Notes under the pieces: model-generated | What the model was told of the DNA's origin: nothing | Database searches by the model: none | The model's input: the letters and a program-made list of their open reading frames with translations, nothing else | Shown here: positions 27,604-36,320 of the stretch, in pieces | Layout of the letters: each line of letters opens with the position of its first letter | How positions within the stretch are numbered: position 1 is the stretch's first letter | Assembly: GCA_009786185.1 (NCBI GenBank) | Contig: WQTS01000127.1 | Location: 1-41,682, forward strand | DNA: 41,682 bases | Source: Bacteroidota bacterium | Lineage (GTDB): Bacteria > Bacteroidota > Bacteroidia > Bacteroidales > WCHB1-69 | Reading direction: 5' to 3' | Program-made: the position numbers and the translations under genes

Positions 27604-28593
27604 TTATTCTCTGACTGCACTTTTAATTTTTAGTTTATCGTGCATGTTTTTTCTTTGAGCTTGGGCAATAGAAATGCTCACATTGAGGTCGAAACCAATG
27701 AGAATTGCCATGCAGCTCCAATAGAGCCACAGCATAATGAGGAGCAATGCTCCAATAGATCCATACACTAAATTATAGGCAGAAATATTTGAGAAATAGA
27801 AGTTTAAAGCATACAGCAGTACAACTAATAAAATGGTGGAGAAAAATGCTCCGGTAGAGAAAAATTTGAAATGTTTTTTATTATAGGGAGCAAAATAAAA
27901 TAGCGCAGCCAAAAACAGATAAAGTAATATAAATAACATAGACCATTTTATAAAAGCAATGGCGTATTGATATAAAATTTCGGAACCGAATAGCGTAACC
28001 GTTACATAATTTACCAAAAGGTTTGCGCCAATAAAAATGCCGCATGCAGCAATAATCACTGTTAAAAAAACCACCACCATAGCAAAACTAATAGGAAGCT
28101 GTTTAATGCCTCTGCGTTGCTCTATATCAAAATAGCTTATATTTAAGGTGGTTACAATGGCATTCACGCTTATAAAAGTAAGATAAATGCCCAAAGTGAG
28201 CGAAAGATATAAGATGGTTCCGCTATGGTGTTGAATTAAATTGTTCACAATTTTGTAAACCGCGGGCCATAAATATTCGGGAACAGCCTCTTGCAAAAAT
28301 CCTAACAGATTATCTTGCAACCCGGGTCCCAAAAATGACAGCAAAGCAATTAATGCCATAATCAATGGAATGGATGCCGTGAAAATGTAGTAGGTCATGG
28401 CAGCAGCCCGTTGAAAAAAGATACCTTGCACCAACGATTCCACAAAAAATTTCATTACATCCCAAAAGGGAATTTTTTGAAAACCGGGGAGCACCCACCC
28501 TTTCATAAACGTAATTATTTTATGAACAAACGGACGTTGCATAAAAGCCACCCATTTTCTTTTAGATCTGAAAGAGGCATGAAGTTGCGGCAT
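27604..28593 (-). CDS. YihY/virulence factor BrkB family membrane protein
   Basis: 329 residues with about six hydrophobic segments. The family signature is FFQRAAAMTYYIFTASIPLI (about residues 58-77), followed by FLGPGLQDNLLGFLQEAVPE and, near the end, YGSIGALLLIMLWLYWSCMA. Despite the old name ('ribonuclease BN'), proteins of this family are inner-membrane proteins without an established reaction. The start codon overlaps the nadC stop by one base (TAATG), so translation is coupled to nadC. It is the last gene of the lipoprotein-nadC-brkB operon. Confidence 0.93.
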   Translation of the reverse strand: MPQLHASFRSKRKWVAFMQRPFVHKIITFMKGWVLPGFQKIPFWDVMKFFVESLVQGIFFQRAAAMTYYIFTASIPLIMALIALLSFLGPGLQDNLLGFLQEAVPEYLWPAVYKIVNNLIQHHSGTILYLSLTLGIYLTFISVNAIVTTLNISYFDIEQRRGIKQLPISFAMVVVFLTVIIAACGIFIGANLLVNYVTVTLFGSEILYQYAIAFIKWSMLFILLYLFLAALFYFAPYNKKHFKFFSTGAFFSTILLVVLLYALNFYFSNISAYNLVYGSIGALLLIMLWLYWSCMAILIGFDLNVSISIAQAQRKNMHDKLKIKSAVRE

Positions 28594-29459
28594 TACAAGG
28601 CTATAAATTTTAAACTTAAATCCAAACTTTTAATATGATGGGTTAAGGCGCCGATAGAGATGTAGTCTACTCCGGTTTTTGCATACTCTTTAATATTTTC
28701 CAGCGTAATTCCGCCCGAAGCTTCGGTTTCGTATTTTCCGGCAATCAACTGTAACGCTTCTTTTATTTTTTCGGGCGCAAAATTATCCAGCATAATTCTG
28801 TCTATTTTTCCATGTTTTACTACACGTTTTACTTCGTCAAGCGTGCGTGTTTCAATTTCTATTTTTAAATTTAACCCGTTCTTTTTTAAATATTCATGGG
28901 TATCGTCAATGGCTTTTTCTATGCCTCCTGCAAAATCAATGTGGTTGTCTTTCAACATAATCATATCGTACAAGCCAAAACGGTGATTTTCAGAGCCTCC
29001 TATTTTTACGGCGTATTTTTCAAGCGCTCGAAGATTGGGTGTTGTTTTGCGTGTATCCAAGATTTTTGTTTTCGTACTTTTCACGGCATCGGCGTATTGT
29101 TTTGAAACGGTGGCAATTCCGCTCATGCGTTGCATAAAATTCAGCAGGGTTCTTTCTGCGGTGAGCATGCTTCGCGCGGGACCTTCCAACTCGAATACAA
29201 TCTCGCCAACAGTAATTTCATCTCCATCTTTCTTGAAACATTTCATTGAAATAGAAGGATCTACTTGCCGAAGTACTTCTTTTGCCGCTTCAATTCCGGC
29301 GATAATGCCATTTTCTTTCACCAACAGTTTCATTCGTCCTTTGGCATTTTCAGGAATCGAAGCAAGCGAAGAATGGTCACCACTGCCGATGTCTTCCCTG
29401 AGGGCAGCTTTTATGAGTTCATTTAAGGTCATATCGGTACACAAAGATTTTATCATCAT
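28593..29459 (-). CDS. nadC: Nicotinate-nucleotide pyrophosphorylase (quinolinate phosphoribosyltransferase)
   Basis: NadC converts quinolinate and PRPP to nicotinate mononucleotide in de novo NAD synthesis. Motifs: LREDIGSGDHSS near the N-terminus, RTLLNFMQRMSGIATVSKQY, TKILDTRKTTPNLRALEKYA, KIGGSENHRFGLYDMIMLKD followed by NHI, EIETRTLDEV, IMLDNF and ASGGITLENIKEYAKTGVDY. 288 residues is normal. The ATG at 29459 overlaps the upstream lipoprotein stop (ATGA arrangement); the internal ATG ten codons in (MTLNELIKAAL) is also possible and fits the usual family start. nadA and nadB are not in the window. Confidence 0.97.
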   Translation of the reverse strand: MMIKSLCTDMTLNELIKAALREDIGSGDHSSLASIPENAKGRMKLLVKENGIIAGIEAAKEVLRQVDPSISMKCFKKDGDEITVGEIVFELEGPARSMLTAERTLLNFMQRMSGIATVSKQYADAVKSTKTKILDTRKTTPNLRALEKYAVKIGGSENHRFGLYDMIMLKDNHIDFAGGIEKAIDDTHEYLKKNGLNLKIEIETRTLDEVKRVVKHGKIDRIMLDNFAPEKIKEALQLIAGKYETEASGGITLENIKEYAKTGVDYISIGALTHHIKSLDLSLKFIAL

Positions 29460-29962
29460 CTAATTATAATTATTTCTTCCACATTACTATGATTCAGTTT
29501 TCTGTCAACTATATAGAATTTCAATTTCACAGTATCACTATAAGGTGAAAAAGTATCATAGTAGCTGGGTGAAAACGTGTAATAAATTTCCCCATTTATT
29601 GATTCTCCGGGTAAATTGGATAATCTCGGAATGCGCCCATTTAAATTAAAAGGTTCAAGTTCGCCTTTTGGATTTATTATGGAATCAATCTTTTGGAAAA
29701 TCCCATTCCGTTTTTCGTAATAATCGCAAAAAAAGTTGTAACGATAAATAGATGAAGTATCAAATGGAGGGTAATTATCCCGATTGTCTAATCCTATATC
29801 TCCGTCTCCGTCTTGAAAATAAAAAGCAAGACGTCCTTCATCTTGATTGAGTTTTTCGAAGCTAATAAACTTTATTTCAGGGATATCGGAAAATCTTTCC
29901 GGTTTTCTGCACGCATACAAAAAAACAATTAAAATAATTCCGGAATAGACGATTTTTTTCAT
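29456..29962 (-). CDS. Hypothetical lipoprotein ahead of nadC
   Basis: 168 residues. A short lipoprotein signal (MKKIVYSGIILIVFLYACRK) has its Cys in a YAC lipobox at residue 18. The mature part is beta-rich, with the conspicuous YFQDGDGDIGLDNRDNYPPF around residue 48 and FYIVDRKLNHSNVEEIIII at the end. Small Bacteroidota lipoproteins with the DGDGDIG phrase are familiar, but I know of no function for them. The Asp-rich loop could bind calcium (inference). Its 3' end overlaps nadC by 4 bp. A consensus -7 box ends only 4 nt before the ATG, which would make the mRNA nearly leaderless. Confidence 0.85.
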   Translation of the reverse strand: MKKIVYSGIILIVFLYACRKPERFSDIPEIKFISFEKLNQDEGRLAFYFQDGDGDIGLDNRDNYPPFDTSSIYRYNFFCDYYEKRNGIFQKIDSIINPKGELEPFNLNGRIPRLSNLPGESINGEIYYTFSPSYYDTFSPYSDTVKLKFYIVDRKLNHSNVEEIIIIR

Positions 29963-29966
29963 GCGG

Positions 29967-29974
29967 CAAAGATA
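29967..29974 (-). promoter_or_regulatory. -7 promoter box of the lipoprotein-nadC-brkB operon
   Basis: The minus strand reads TATCTTTG, an exact TAnnTTTG match, ending 4 nt before the ATG at 29962. The outer end of the 29-bp inverted repeat (29973) touches this box. Confidence 0.5.
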
Positions 29975-30521
29975 TATTTTTAGTTACGAGTTACGAGTTA
30001 CGGGTTACGGGTTATGGGTTATGGGTTAGAGGTTGTGATAGTTTATTTTAGAGATTGTATCAAGCCGGATAGCATTCTAAAAATGCTAGATAGTATTGCC
30101 TCAATATCCCGTTTTTGTCCTTCATTCAAATACTTTAAATTATAAGCAATAATTAATTGTGTTTCTAATTCTGATAATGAACCTGTAGCAAAGTATAAAA
30201 ATTGCAGCAATTCTTTGCTTGATTTTCTTCCTGCACCTTCTGCAATATTTGATGGCACAGACACCGCTGATCTTCTTATTTGATTGGTTAAAGCATATAA
30301 TTCTTCTTTAGGAAAATTGCAGGTCAGCGTATAAATATTGTTACCATTTCTATAGATTTTTTCCAAACCTCTAAATCTTTGTGTGTTTTCATACTTTTTT
30401 TGTTATTATTTATTTTAGATAAATAATCAACGACAACTTTTTCAGTAAATTACACCCTCATCTTCAAATATTTATCATGTAACTCGTAATTTGTAACTCG
30501 TAACTCGTAACTAAAAATATA
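29973..30521. mobile_element. 549-bp island with perfect 29-bp terminal inverted repeats and 7-bp tandem repeats
   Basis: Positions 29973-30001 and 30493-30521 are exact reverse complements over 29 bp. Inward from each end the sequence continues as degenerate tandem heptamers (GTTACGA, GTTACGG, GTTATGG on the left; GTAACTC-type on the right). The only gene inside is a frameshifted four-helix-bundle gene. The outer edges coincide with the -7 boxes of the two divergent flanking genes. No transposase is present. It looks like a non-autonomous inserted unit or a repeat-flanked S23/IVP cassette; mobility is inference. Confidence 0.55.
30043..30392 (-). pseudogene. Four-helix-bundle protein (S23/IVP family), frameshifted
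   Basis: The frame from the ATG at 30392 reads MKTHKDLEVWKKSIEMVT, the standard opening of the S23/IVP four-helix-bundle family, and then meets a stop (IFIR*). The rest of the protein continues in another frame from about 30339: NIYTLTCNFPKEELYALTNQ, IRRSAVSVPSNIAEGAGRKS, LQFLYFATGSLSELETQL, to the stop at 30043. One missing base in GTAACAATATT (about 30335-30345) restores a normal ~116-residue protein. A TTG-started frame from 30366 covers only the distal part and reads unrelated residues at its start. Members occur in 23S rRNA intervening sequences and, as Avd, in diversity-generating retroelements, but no reverse transcriptase or rRNA is here. A sequencing error is possible. Confidence 0.8.
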
Positions 30522-30527
30522 ATTTTG
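30520..30527 (+). promoter_or_regulatory. -7 promoter box of lipA
   Basis: TAATTTTG is an exact TAnnTTTG match 14 nt before the lipA ATG. Its first two bases belong to the 29-bp terminal repeat of the adjoining island. Confidence 0.45.
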
Positions 30528-30541
30528 CGCAAATTTTAAAA

Positions 30542-31414
30542 ATGAAAATTGCGCGCAAACCCGATTGGTTAAAGATAAAAATTGAGAATACGGAAAATTT
30601 TGCTTTTGTAAAAAAAATCGTTGCTGATAATCATTTACATACTATTTGCAGCAGCGGCAAATGCCCAAATCAGTGTGAGTGTTGGAGTAGAGGAACCGCC
30701 ACATTTATGATTATGGGCGATATTTGTACGCGAACTTGTAAATTTTGCGCCACAAAATCGGGAAAACCGTTGCCGTTAGATAGCTCGGAACCTGAAAAGG
30801 TAGCAGAAAGCATATCTTTAATGAAGCTGAAGCACTGTGTTATCACTTCCGTTGACAGAGATGATTTGCCGGATAAAGGCGCCGCACATTGGGCAGAAAC
30901 CGTGCGTAAAATACGCAACCAAAATCCAAACACCATCATCGAATTGTTAATTCCGGACTATCAAAATGAGTTGCTATCAACGTTAATTGATGTTAAACCG
31001 AATATTATAGGACATAATTTGGAAACAGTAGAAAGGTTAACGCCGGAGATTAGAAGTAAAGCTACTTACAAAAACAGTTTAGAAACATTGCGGCAAATTG
31101 CAGTTTCCGGAATATTAACAAAAACCGGCATCATGGTTGGACTTGGGGAAACTGAAAAAGAAGTGCGCCAAACCTTAGCAGATGCGCGAAATGTGGGAGT
31201 TTCTATTGTTACTATCGGGCAATATTTGCAACCGACTAAGAATAATATTGCGGTTGCGGAGTACATCACACCGGAGCAGTTTGAGAGCTACAAGGCAATG
31301 GCTTTAGAATTGGGGTATAAGCATGTGGAAAGTGCGCCGTTGGTGCGGTCTTCGTATATGTCGGATAAATTAAGCACACAGATGACACAGATTAAACAGA
31401 TAAACACAGATTAA
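30542..31414 (+). CDS. lipA: Lipoyl synthase
   Basis: LipA is a radical-SAM enzyme that inserts two sulfurs into octanoyl groups on carrier proteins such as the glycine-cleavage H protein and 2-oxoacid dehydrogenase E2 subunits. 290 residues. The auxiliary cluster motif is CSSGKCPNQCECW (about residues 39-51), the radical-SAM motif CTRTCKFC (about 62-69), and the family's C-terminal serine motif VRSSYMSDK is present. Further signatures are RKPDWLKIKI at the start, VITSVDRDDLPDKGA and HNLETVERLTPEIR. It lies directly upstream of lipB on the same strand. Its -7 box touches the end of the repeat-bounded island. Confidence 0.98.
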   Translation: MKIARKPDWLKIKIENTENFAFVKKIVADNHLHTICSSGKCPNQCECWSRGTATFMIMGDICTRTCKFCATKSGKPLPLDSSEPEKVAESISLMKLKHCVITSVDRDDLPDKGAAHWAETVRKIRNQNPNTIIELLIPDYQNELLSTLIDVKPNIIGHNLETVERLTPEIRSKATYKNSLETLRQIAVSGILTKTGIMVGLGETEKEVRQTLADARNVGVSIVTIGQYLQPTKNNIAVAEYITPEQFESYKAMALELGYKHVESAPLVRSSYMSDKLSTQMTQIKQINTD

Positions 31415-31446
31415 TTATTATAATCTGCGTGCAAAAAAACAAATGT

Positions 31447-32100
31447 ATGAAATTCATTGATTGGCAAACCATTGATTATAAAGAAGCTTGGAACAGACAA
31501 GAAAGATTATTCCAAGAGATTATTCAAGCAAAAAAAGAGGGTAAAGACACACGAGATTTAGAGACCGTTTTTTTATGCGAACATCCGCATGTTTACACAT
31601 TAGGAAAAAACGGGCAGACAAATAATCTTCTCATTAACGAAGATTTTTTAAGGAACATCAACGCTGCTTTTTATAAAATTGACAGAGGCGGCGACATCAC
31701 GTATCATGGACCCGGGCAATTAGTGGGTTATCCTATCTTAGACTTAGAAAATCACGGAAATTCATTAAAAGAGTATATTCACAAAATGGAAGAGGCAGTT
31801 ATACAAACTCTTGCGTATTACGGCATTGAGGGCGCTCGCTTGGAGGGCGCTACCGGCGTGTGGCTTGCCGGCAACACGCCCAATGCAAGGAAAATTTGCG
31901 CTATCGGAGTGCGCGCTTCGCATTTTGTTACCATGCACGGTTTCGCATTAAATGCGAATACCGATTTAACGTATTTTAATTATATTAATCCTTGTGGGTT
32001 TGTGGATAAAGGAATTACTTCTATGCAAAAGGAGTTGAGGAAAGAGGTGGATATGGAAGAAGTAAAGAAGGTTTTTAAGACATGTTTTTCACAAATATAA
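31447..32100 (+). CDS. lipB: Octanoyltransferase
   Basis: LipB moves octanoyl groups from acyl carrier protein to lipoyl domains, the step before LipA. From ATG 31447 (MKFIDWQTIDYKEAW) it has 217 residues. An upstream GTG at 31429 is in frame and adds six residues, but the ATG fits the family better. Motifs: HVYTLGKNGQTNNLL, DRGGDITYHGPGQLVGYPIL, RKICAIGVRASHFVTMHGFA with the active-site Lys, and YINPCGFVDKGITSM with the catalytic Cys. The gap to lipA is about 32 bp, so both are probably one transcript. Palindromes just downstream probably end it. Confidence 0.97.
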   Translation: MKFIDWQTIDYKEAWNRQERLFQEIIQAKKEGKDTRDLETVFLCEHPHVYTLGKNGQTNNLLINEDFLRNINAAFYKIDRGGDITYHGPGQLVGYPILDLENHGNSLKEYIHKMEEAVIQTLAYYGIEGARLEGATGVWLAGNTPNARKICAIGVRASHFVTMHGFALNANTDLTYFNYINPCGFVDKGITSMQKELRKEVDMEEVKKVFKTCFSQI

Positions 32101-32108
32101 ACCACCCC

Positions 32109-32141
32109 GCCCTTCGGGCACCCCTCCAAAATTTGGAGGGG
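32109..32141. terminator. Palindromes between convergent lipB and the DUF2723 gene
   Basis: GCCC-TTC-GGGC (32109-32119) is followed by CCCCTCCAAA-A-TTTGGAGGGG (32121-32141), a 10-bp perfect stem. No strong T run follows, so termination is inferred from position between convergent genes. The second palindrome has the look of a dispersed REP-type unit. Confidence 0.5.
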
Positions 32142-32188
32142 ATATGCTTCCTGCTGCCTTTCTCTCTTCTGCTTTCTTCCTTTAACCT

Positions 32189-35100
32189 TTACACCTCAGC
32201 CTCTTCCGGTAAAAAATAATCTCTAAATGCTCTTCCTGCCTGCGGATCTATAGCGGCAATTGTATTAATTTTTGCTTCCATTAAACGGATAACGTGGTCT
32301 GCCAATGGTTGGTTATTTGTTAAAATGGCAACATCAATCAAACCGTTCAATTCGGCTAATTTATTAATCAGTTGCTGTTGCGCTTCCAATCCTCTTTTTA
32401 AGTAAGCATCAATTTCGGTGCTTAGTTGCGCTGCTAACGCCATTCCGGAGTTGGTCAAATTGATTTGTTCAAATTTATTTCGAAGCAGTAAGCGTTGTTC
32501 ATCGGAAAGCATATTATCTATATAGGTTAAATATGTTTTACCGAGTTCAATATTTCCTGCTTGAATGGCTAATGTGCGTTCATCTCCTTTTTCAAACCAA
32601 TCGAAAGTCTCTTTCAGTTCATCTAACATTCTATTCACCATTTTTAATCCTTTTTCTGTAGCTGTTGGCGTACCCAATTTCAATAAAGCTTCGGCTTGTA
32701 TGATAGAATGAATTGAGTGTCCGTAATTTCCTATTAAGATATGGGGAATTATATCCGGATTGAAAATTTCGATGAGTTTGTCGTGAATTTGTTCGGCTTT
32801 TTCAATATTTCCTTCGGCAGCTAATTGATTAGCTGTACGTATATACATGGACTTAACCATAAAATACATTCTACTGGTTTCTTCGGGATGATATACACGC
32901 GGGTCGTTCATTCCGCCCCAAAGGTAAGGATATACCGGTTTTTGTTGCCTGTCAGGATTGTTCACTACGTCAACACGTGCATGATTTGGAAAAACATTCA
33001 ACAGTTTATCGGGCAGTGTAGTGGTATTCACTCTCCCTACTTCGCCTCTGTTTCCTCTTGTTCTAATGGGCACCAAACGGTACGCCATGCCATCTAATTG
33101 GAAAAATTCTTCTAAGCCAAAGTAGGCATCCGGACCGGAAGTAACGGAAAAATATATAGGTCTATCCCAATTAAAGTGGGCTAAAATATCCATCATGATC
33201 AAATTCGTGCGCGCAAGCCAATTTATATCTTTCGTATTTCTGTTCCAAGTTATTCTGTCAACAATTAAATGCGCATCTTCAGGGCGAACAGTGCCATTCG
33301 CTAATACTTTTTCTCTATCTACAGGTATTGAAAAACTTGCCGGAGTACTTGCTCCGTATCCTGCACCTTCAATTCTAAATCTTCTATCTTCTCCCAATAA
33401 AACAATCACTCTTTTATTATCAAATCTTGGGTCTTTAATATATTCCACCACACCTTTAAGATCTAAGAATTGGCTTCCTGCAACATCCATAACAACTTGT
33501 TCGCGTGTTCCGTCGCGGTATTGCTCCCAAGTCATAGAAATAGGAAGCGGATCGGAATTGTATGCTTTGCGTTTCATTTGGTCCACGTACCAGCTTCCAT
33601 GTAAGAGGCTGAGGTTACAAACGCGCACGTCGGTGCGGTAACCTTCCACTTCTTGGGCGTACCACAAAGGAAACGTTTCATTATCGCCCATCGTAAAGAA
33701 GATGGCATTAGGTTCGCACGAATCCAAGTAGTTTTTCGCAAAAGCTAATGCGGTATATCTGTAAGAACGATCGTGGTCGTCCCAGTTTTCTTTTGCCATG
33801 ATGCCGGGTACCAATCCGATACAAACCAATGTAATTAAAACAGCGCCGGCAACTTGTCCTTTTTGGTTTTTCCATTTTTCTAACAAGGCAATTAATGCAA
33901 AAACGCCAAAACCTATCCAAATACAGAAAGCATAGAAAGAAGCCGCATAAGCGTAATCGCGTTCGCGCGGCTGGAAAGAGGCATTATTCAGATAGAATGC
34001 AATTGCCCAACCGGTCATTAAAAACAACATAAATACCACAAACGAATTTTTCATGTCTTTTCTTGAATAGTAGACTAAACCTATAATTCCCAAGAGGAAT
34101 GGCAAGAAGAAATAGGTGTTATGCCCTTTATATTTCATAGTAACAGGCATCTCATTTTGTTTGCCTACCAAAGCGTTGTCAACAAATGGAATACCGGACA
34201 CCCAATTTCCGTTGTAATAATCGCCACGACCTTGAATTTCGTTCTGTCTGCCCACAAAATTCCACATAAAATAGCGCCAATACATATAGTTGAGCTGGAA
34301 AGAATGTAAGAATTTTTTATTCTGCTCCATAGTAGGTATTTTTCCGCTTTCCAAATGTTTCATATTTTCTCTATCCGAAACGCTGCCTGAGTTATATACA
34401 TTATTTCTCATCCATTCTATATAAGTATCTCTTTTCTGCGAATCCCACATTCTTGAGAAAAACATGCAATCTTGGCTGTCATAATTAAGTATCGTTCCTT
34501 TTCTGTCATCGGTAATAATATACTTACCTGCTTTATCGCAACGAACATAAACCGGGTCTCCGTCAAGATAAGGTTGGCGTCTATCTAAGCGAGAATTGTA
34601 AGCTCTTCCATAAATGAGCGGATTAGAGCCATATTGATCTCTGTTCAAATAAGATAAAAGTGTAACCGCATCCTCGGGACTATTTTGATCAATCGTAGGG
34701 TTTGCATTTGAACGAATAACGAGCGTTATAAAAGTTGAATATCCGATAAGCAAGAAGAATAGCGAGTAAGCACAAATTTTAAGCAGTTGCTTTTTCTTTT
34801 TATAACCATAATAAAGCGCATAACCTATAATGCCAAAAATAAGCAAGAAGTAAATAATTGTTCCTGCATTGAAAGGCAAGCCGAGGGTATTTTTAGAGAA
34901 GATTTCAAATTTTCCTGCCCAACTTACAATTCCGGGAACGATACCCCAAAGTATAACACCCACTATAGCTATTGATGCAATAAGTGCACCCAAAACGCCC
35001 CACTCGGCTTTAGAACGGATAGCGCCATTTTTGAACGAAATATATAAAAGCGGCGCTGCTATAAACGCCCATATTGCTAACATCCAGCCTACGTTGTACA

Positions 35101-35809
35101 AAATTGAGATGCCAAAAGCGATAAAAGCAAGGGCTAAAAGTACGCCTTTATAAGAGGCTTTTTTCGATAATTTAAAATAAACGATTAATCCCATGGCCGG
35201 TATCGTAAGCAAGTTCAATAAGTGAACTCCGATGGAAAGCCCCATTAAGTAAAATATAAGTACGATCCAACGTGCCGGATTGGTATTTGCTTTCGGGTTA
35301 TCGTATTCTTCATCCCATTTTAAGATGCACCAAAAAACGAGCGCAGTAAAGAATGAAGACATAGAGTAAACCTCGCCCTCCACTGCTGAGAACCAGTAAG
35401 TATCAGTAAACGTATAAGTTAATGCACCCACAGCGCCTGCTGCAAAAATCCCTATTGTTCTTAATGTAGTAAAACCGCCTAAATTTGCCACTAATTTTTT
35501 ACCAAGTAAAGTAATAGTCCAAAACAGGAACATAATACCGAATCCGCTACAAAGGGCAGACATGACATTGACCCAAAAACCAACCATGGCGGGGTCGTTT
35601 CCGGCTAACTGACTGAAAACAGCTCCAATAATTTGAAAGGTGGGTGCACCCGGCGGGTGTCCAACCAACAACTTGTGGGCAGTAGAGATGTACTCGCCAC
35701 AATCCCACCACGATTGCGTAGGCTCAACGGTAAGAACATACACGGCACATGCAATAATTCCTATTAACCAGCCAAGGCTGTTGTTGATGATTCGATACGT
35801 TTTATTCAT
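32189..35809 (-). CDS. DUF2723 family multi-spanning membrane protein (GT117-type glycosyltransferase-like)
   Basis: 1206 residues. The N-terminal ~350 residues carry many hydrophobic segments and the DUF2723 signature: YVLTVEPTQSWWDCGEYIST at about residues 23-42, then KLLVGHPPGAPTFQIIGAVF. Acidic residues in the first loop recall polytopic GT-C glycosyltransferases. A second membrane block lies at about 565-700, including NNASFQPRERDYAYAASFYA. A soluble region follows with FFTMGDNETFPLWYAQEVEG, and a helical TPR-like C-terminus completes the protein. The family is typical of Bacteroidota and is thought to act in protein or surface glycosylation; the exact donor and acceptor are not known to me. 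It stands alone, convergent with lipB. Confidence 0.92.
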   Translation of the reverse strand: MNKTYRIINNSLGWLIGIIACAVYVLTVEPTQSWWDCGEYISTAHKLLVGHPPGAPTFQIIGAVFSQLAGNDPAMVGFWVNVMSALCSGFGIMFLFWTITLLGKKLVANLGGFTTLRTIGIFAAGAVGALTYTFTDTYWFSAVEGEVYSMSSFFTALVFWCILKWDEEYDNPKANTNPARWIVLIFYLMGLSIGVHLLNLLTIPAMGLIVYFKLSKKASYKGVLLALAFIAFGISILYNVGWMLAIWAFIAAPLLYISFKNGAIRSKAEWGVLGALIASIAIVGVILWGIVPGIVSWAGKFEIFSKNTLGLPFNAGTIIYFLLIFGIIGYALYYGYKKKKQLLKICAYSLFFLLIGYSTFITLVIRSNANPTIDQNSPEDAVTLLSYLNRDQYGSNPLIYGRAYNSRLDRRQPYLDGDPVYVRCDKAGKYIITDDRKGTILNYDSQDCMFFSRMWDSQKRDTYIEWMRNNVYNSGSVSDRENMKHLESGKIPTMEQNKKFLHSFQLNYMYWRYFMWNFVGRQNEIQGRGDYYNGNWVSGIPFVDNALVGKQNEMPVTMKYKGHNTYFFLPFLLGIIGLVYYSRKDMKNSFVVFMLFLMTGWAIAFYLNNASFQPRERDYAYAASFYAFCIWIGFGVFALIALLEKWKNQKGQVAGAVLITLVCIGLVPGIMAKENWDDHDRSYRYTALAFAKNYLDSCEPNAIFFTMGDNETFPLWYAQEVEGYRTDVRVCNLSLLHGSWYVDQMKRKAYNSDPLPISMTWEQYRDGTREQVVMDVAGSQFLDLKGVVEYIKDPRFDNKRVIVLLGEDRRFRIEGAGYGASTPASFSIPVDREKVLANGTVRPEDAHLIVDRITWNRNTKDINWLARTNLIMMDILAHFNWDRPIYFSVTSGPDAYFGLEEFFQLDGMAYRLVPIRTRGNRGEVGRVNTTTLPDKLLNVFPNHARVDVVNNPDRQQKPVYPYLWGGMNDPRVYHPEETSRMYFMVKSMYIRTANQLAAEGNIEKAEQIHDKLIEIFNPDIIPHILIGNYGHSIHSIIQAEALLKLGTPTATEKGLKMVNRMLDELKETFDWFEKGDERTLAIQAGNIELGKTYLTYIDNMLSDEQRLLLRNKFEQINLTNSGMALAAQLSTEIDAYLKRGLEAQQQLINKLAELNGLIDVAILTNNQPLADHVIRLMEAKINTIAAIDPQAGRAFRDYFLPEEAEV

Positions 35810-35978
35810 AAAATTTGGTGTTAAATTCTGTTATAATATATTAATATCGTATTTTTCTAAAAATTGTTGTGTTTTATGTGATTTTAATGCAAAAATGCAA
35901 CAAATGACGCGGATTTAAAAGATTAATGCAGATTTGTTTTATATTTAAAAAAAACGCGTCAATGTAGATATAAAAAAC

Positions 35979-36008
35979 ATCATTGTGGCGAATTTCCACC
36001 ACAATGAT
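35979..36008 (-). terminator. Intrinsic terminator after the small membrane protein gene
   Basis: Perfect 10-bp arms (35979-35988 and 35999-36008), loop 10 nt, followed on the minus strand by TTTTTTAT. It lies 22 bp after the stop of the gene at 36030, which supports that gene being transcribed or recently functional. Confidence 0.75.
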
Positions 36009-36029
36009 TGTTTAACTTTTAGACTAAGC

Positions 36030-36320
36030 TCAATTATTACAATTATCTTTTTCCTGTATCTTCTCATTATGTTTTTTTGCAACTTCATATGCAGCAAAAG
36101 AAGCAGGATACATGAATCCCCAAAAGTGGAAAAACTCACGTACTAAATGTTTTAAAATAAAATCACCTTTATTCACTAATTCTAATAAGAGCACTACACC
36201 AATAGCCATAATAAGGCTACTTATTGCAAAATAAAAATACTTATACTTATCTAAAATTTTGAATGGAATAAATATTATAGGTAGTTTGAGTTTCAGAAGA
36301 GATTCTATCAATTTCTTCAA
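36030..36320 (-). CDS. Small membrane lipoprotein-like protein with unclear start
   Basis: From a TTG at 36320 the frame gives 96 residues with hydrophobic segments (LKLPIIFIPFKIL, YFAISSLIMAIGVVLLLELV, FFHFWGFMYPASFAAYEVA). The same frame stays open upstream to 36434 and there encodes YRLAVFIIFAACSKKRKRRT, a textbook lipoprotein signal with an AAC lipobox, but no ATG, GTG or TTG precedes it. The codon just before this signal is ATA (36425-36423), one base from ATG. Either the start codon has been lost, ATA is used, or translation starts inside at TTG. I know no family for it. A good terminator follows. It lies downstream of rpsG across a 28-bp palindrome. Confidence 0.55.
   Translation of the reverse strand: MKKLIESLLKLKLPIIFIPFKILDKYKYFYFAISSLIMAIGVVLLLELVNKGDFILKHLVREFFHFWGFMYPASFAAYEVAKKHNEKIQEKDNCNN

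Noticed and set aside
29982..30025. Short tandem repeats that might suggest a CRISPR array
   Set aside because: The units are 7 bp with no spacers and degenerate in steps, so they are tandem repeats, and no cas gene is present.
30043..30366. Intact four-helix-bundle gene starting at TTG 30366
   Set aside because: Its first residues (EKIYRNGN) do not match the family, while the true family N-terminus is found in another frame from ATG 30392. The gene is frameshifted rather than TTG-started.
29973..30521. Diversity-generating retroelement, because the four-helix-bundle protein resembles Avd
   Set aside because: No reverse transcriptase, template repeat or variable repeat is present in the window.
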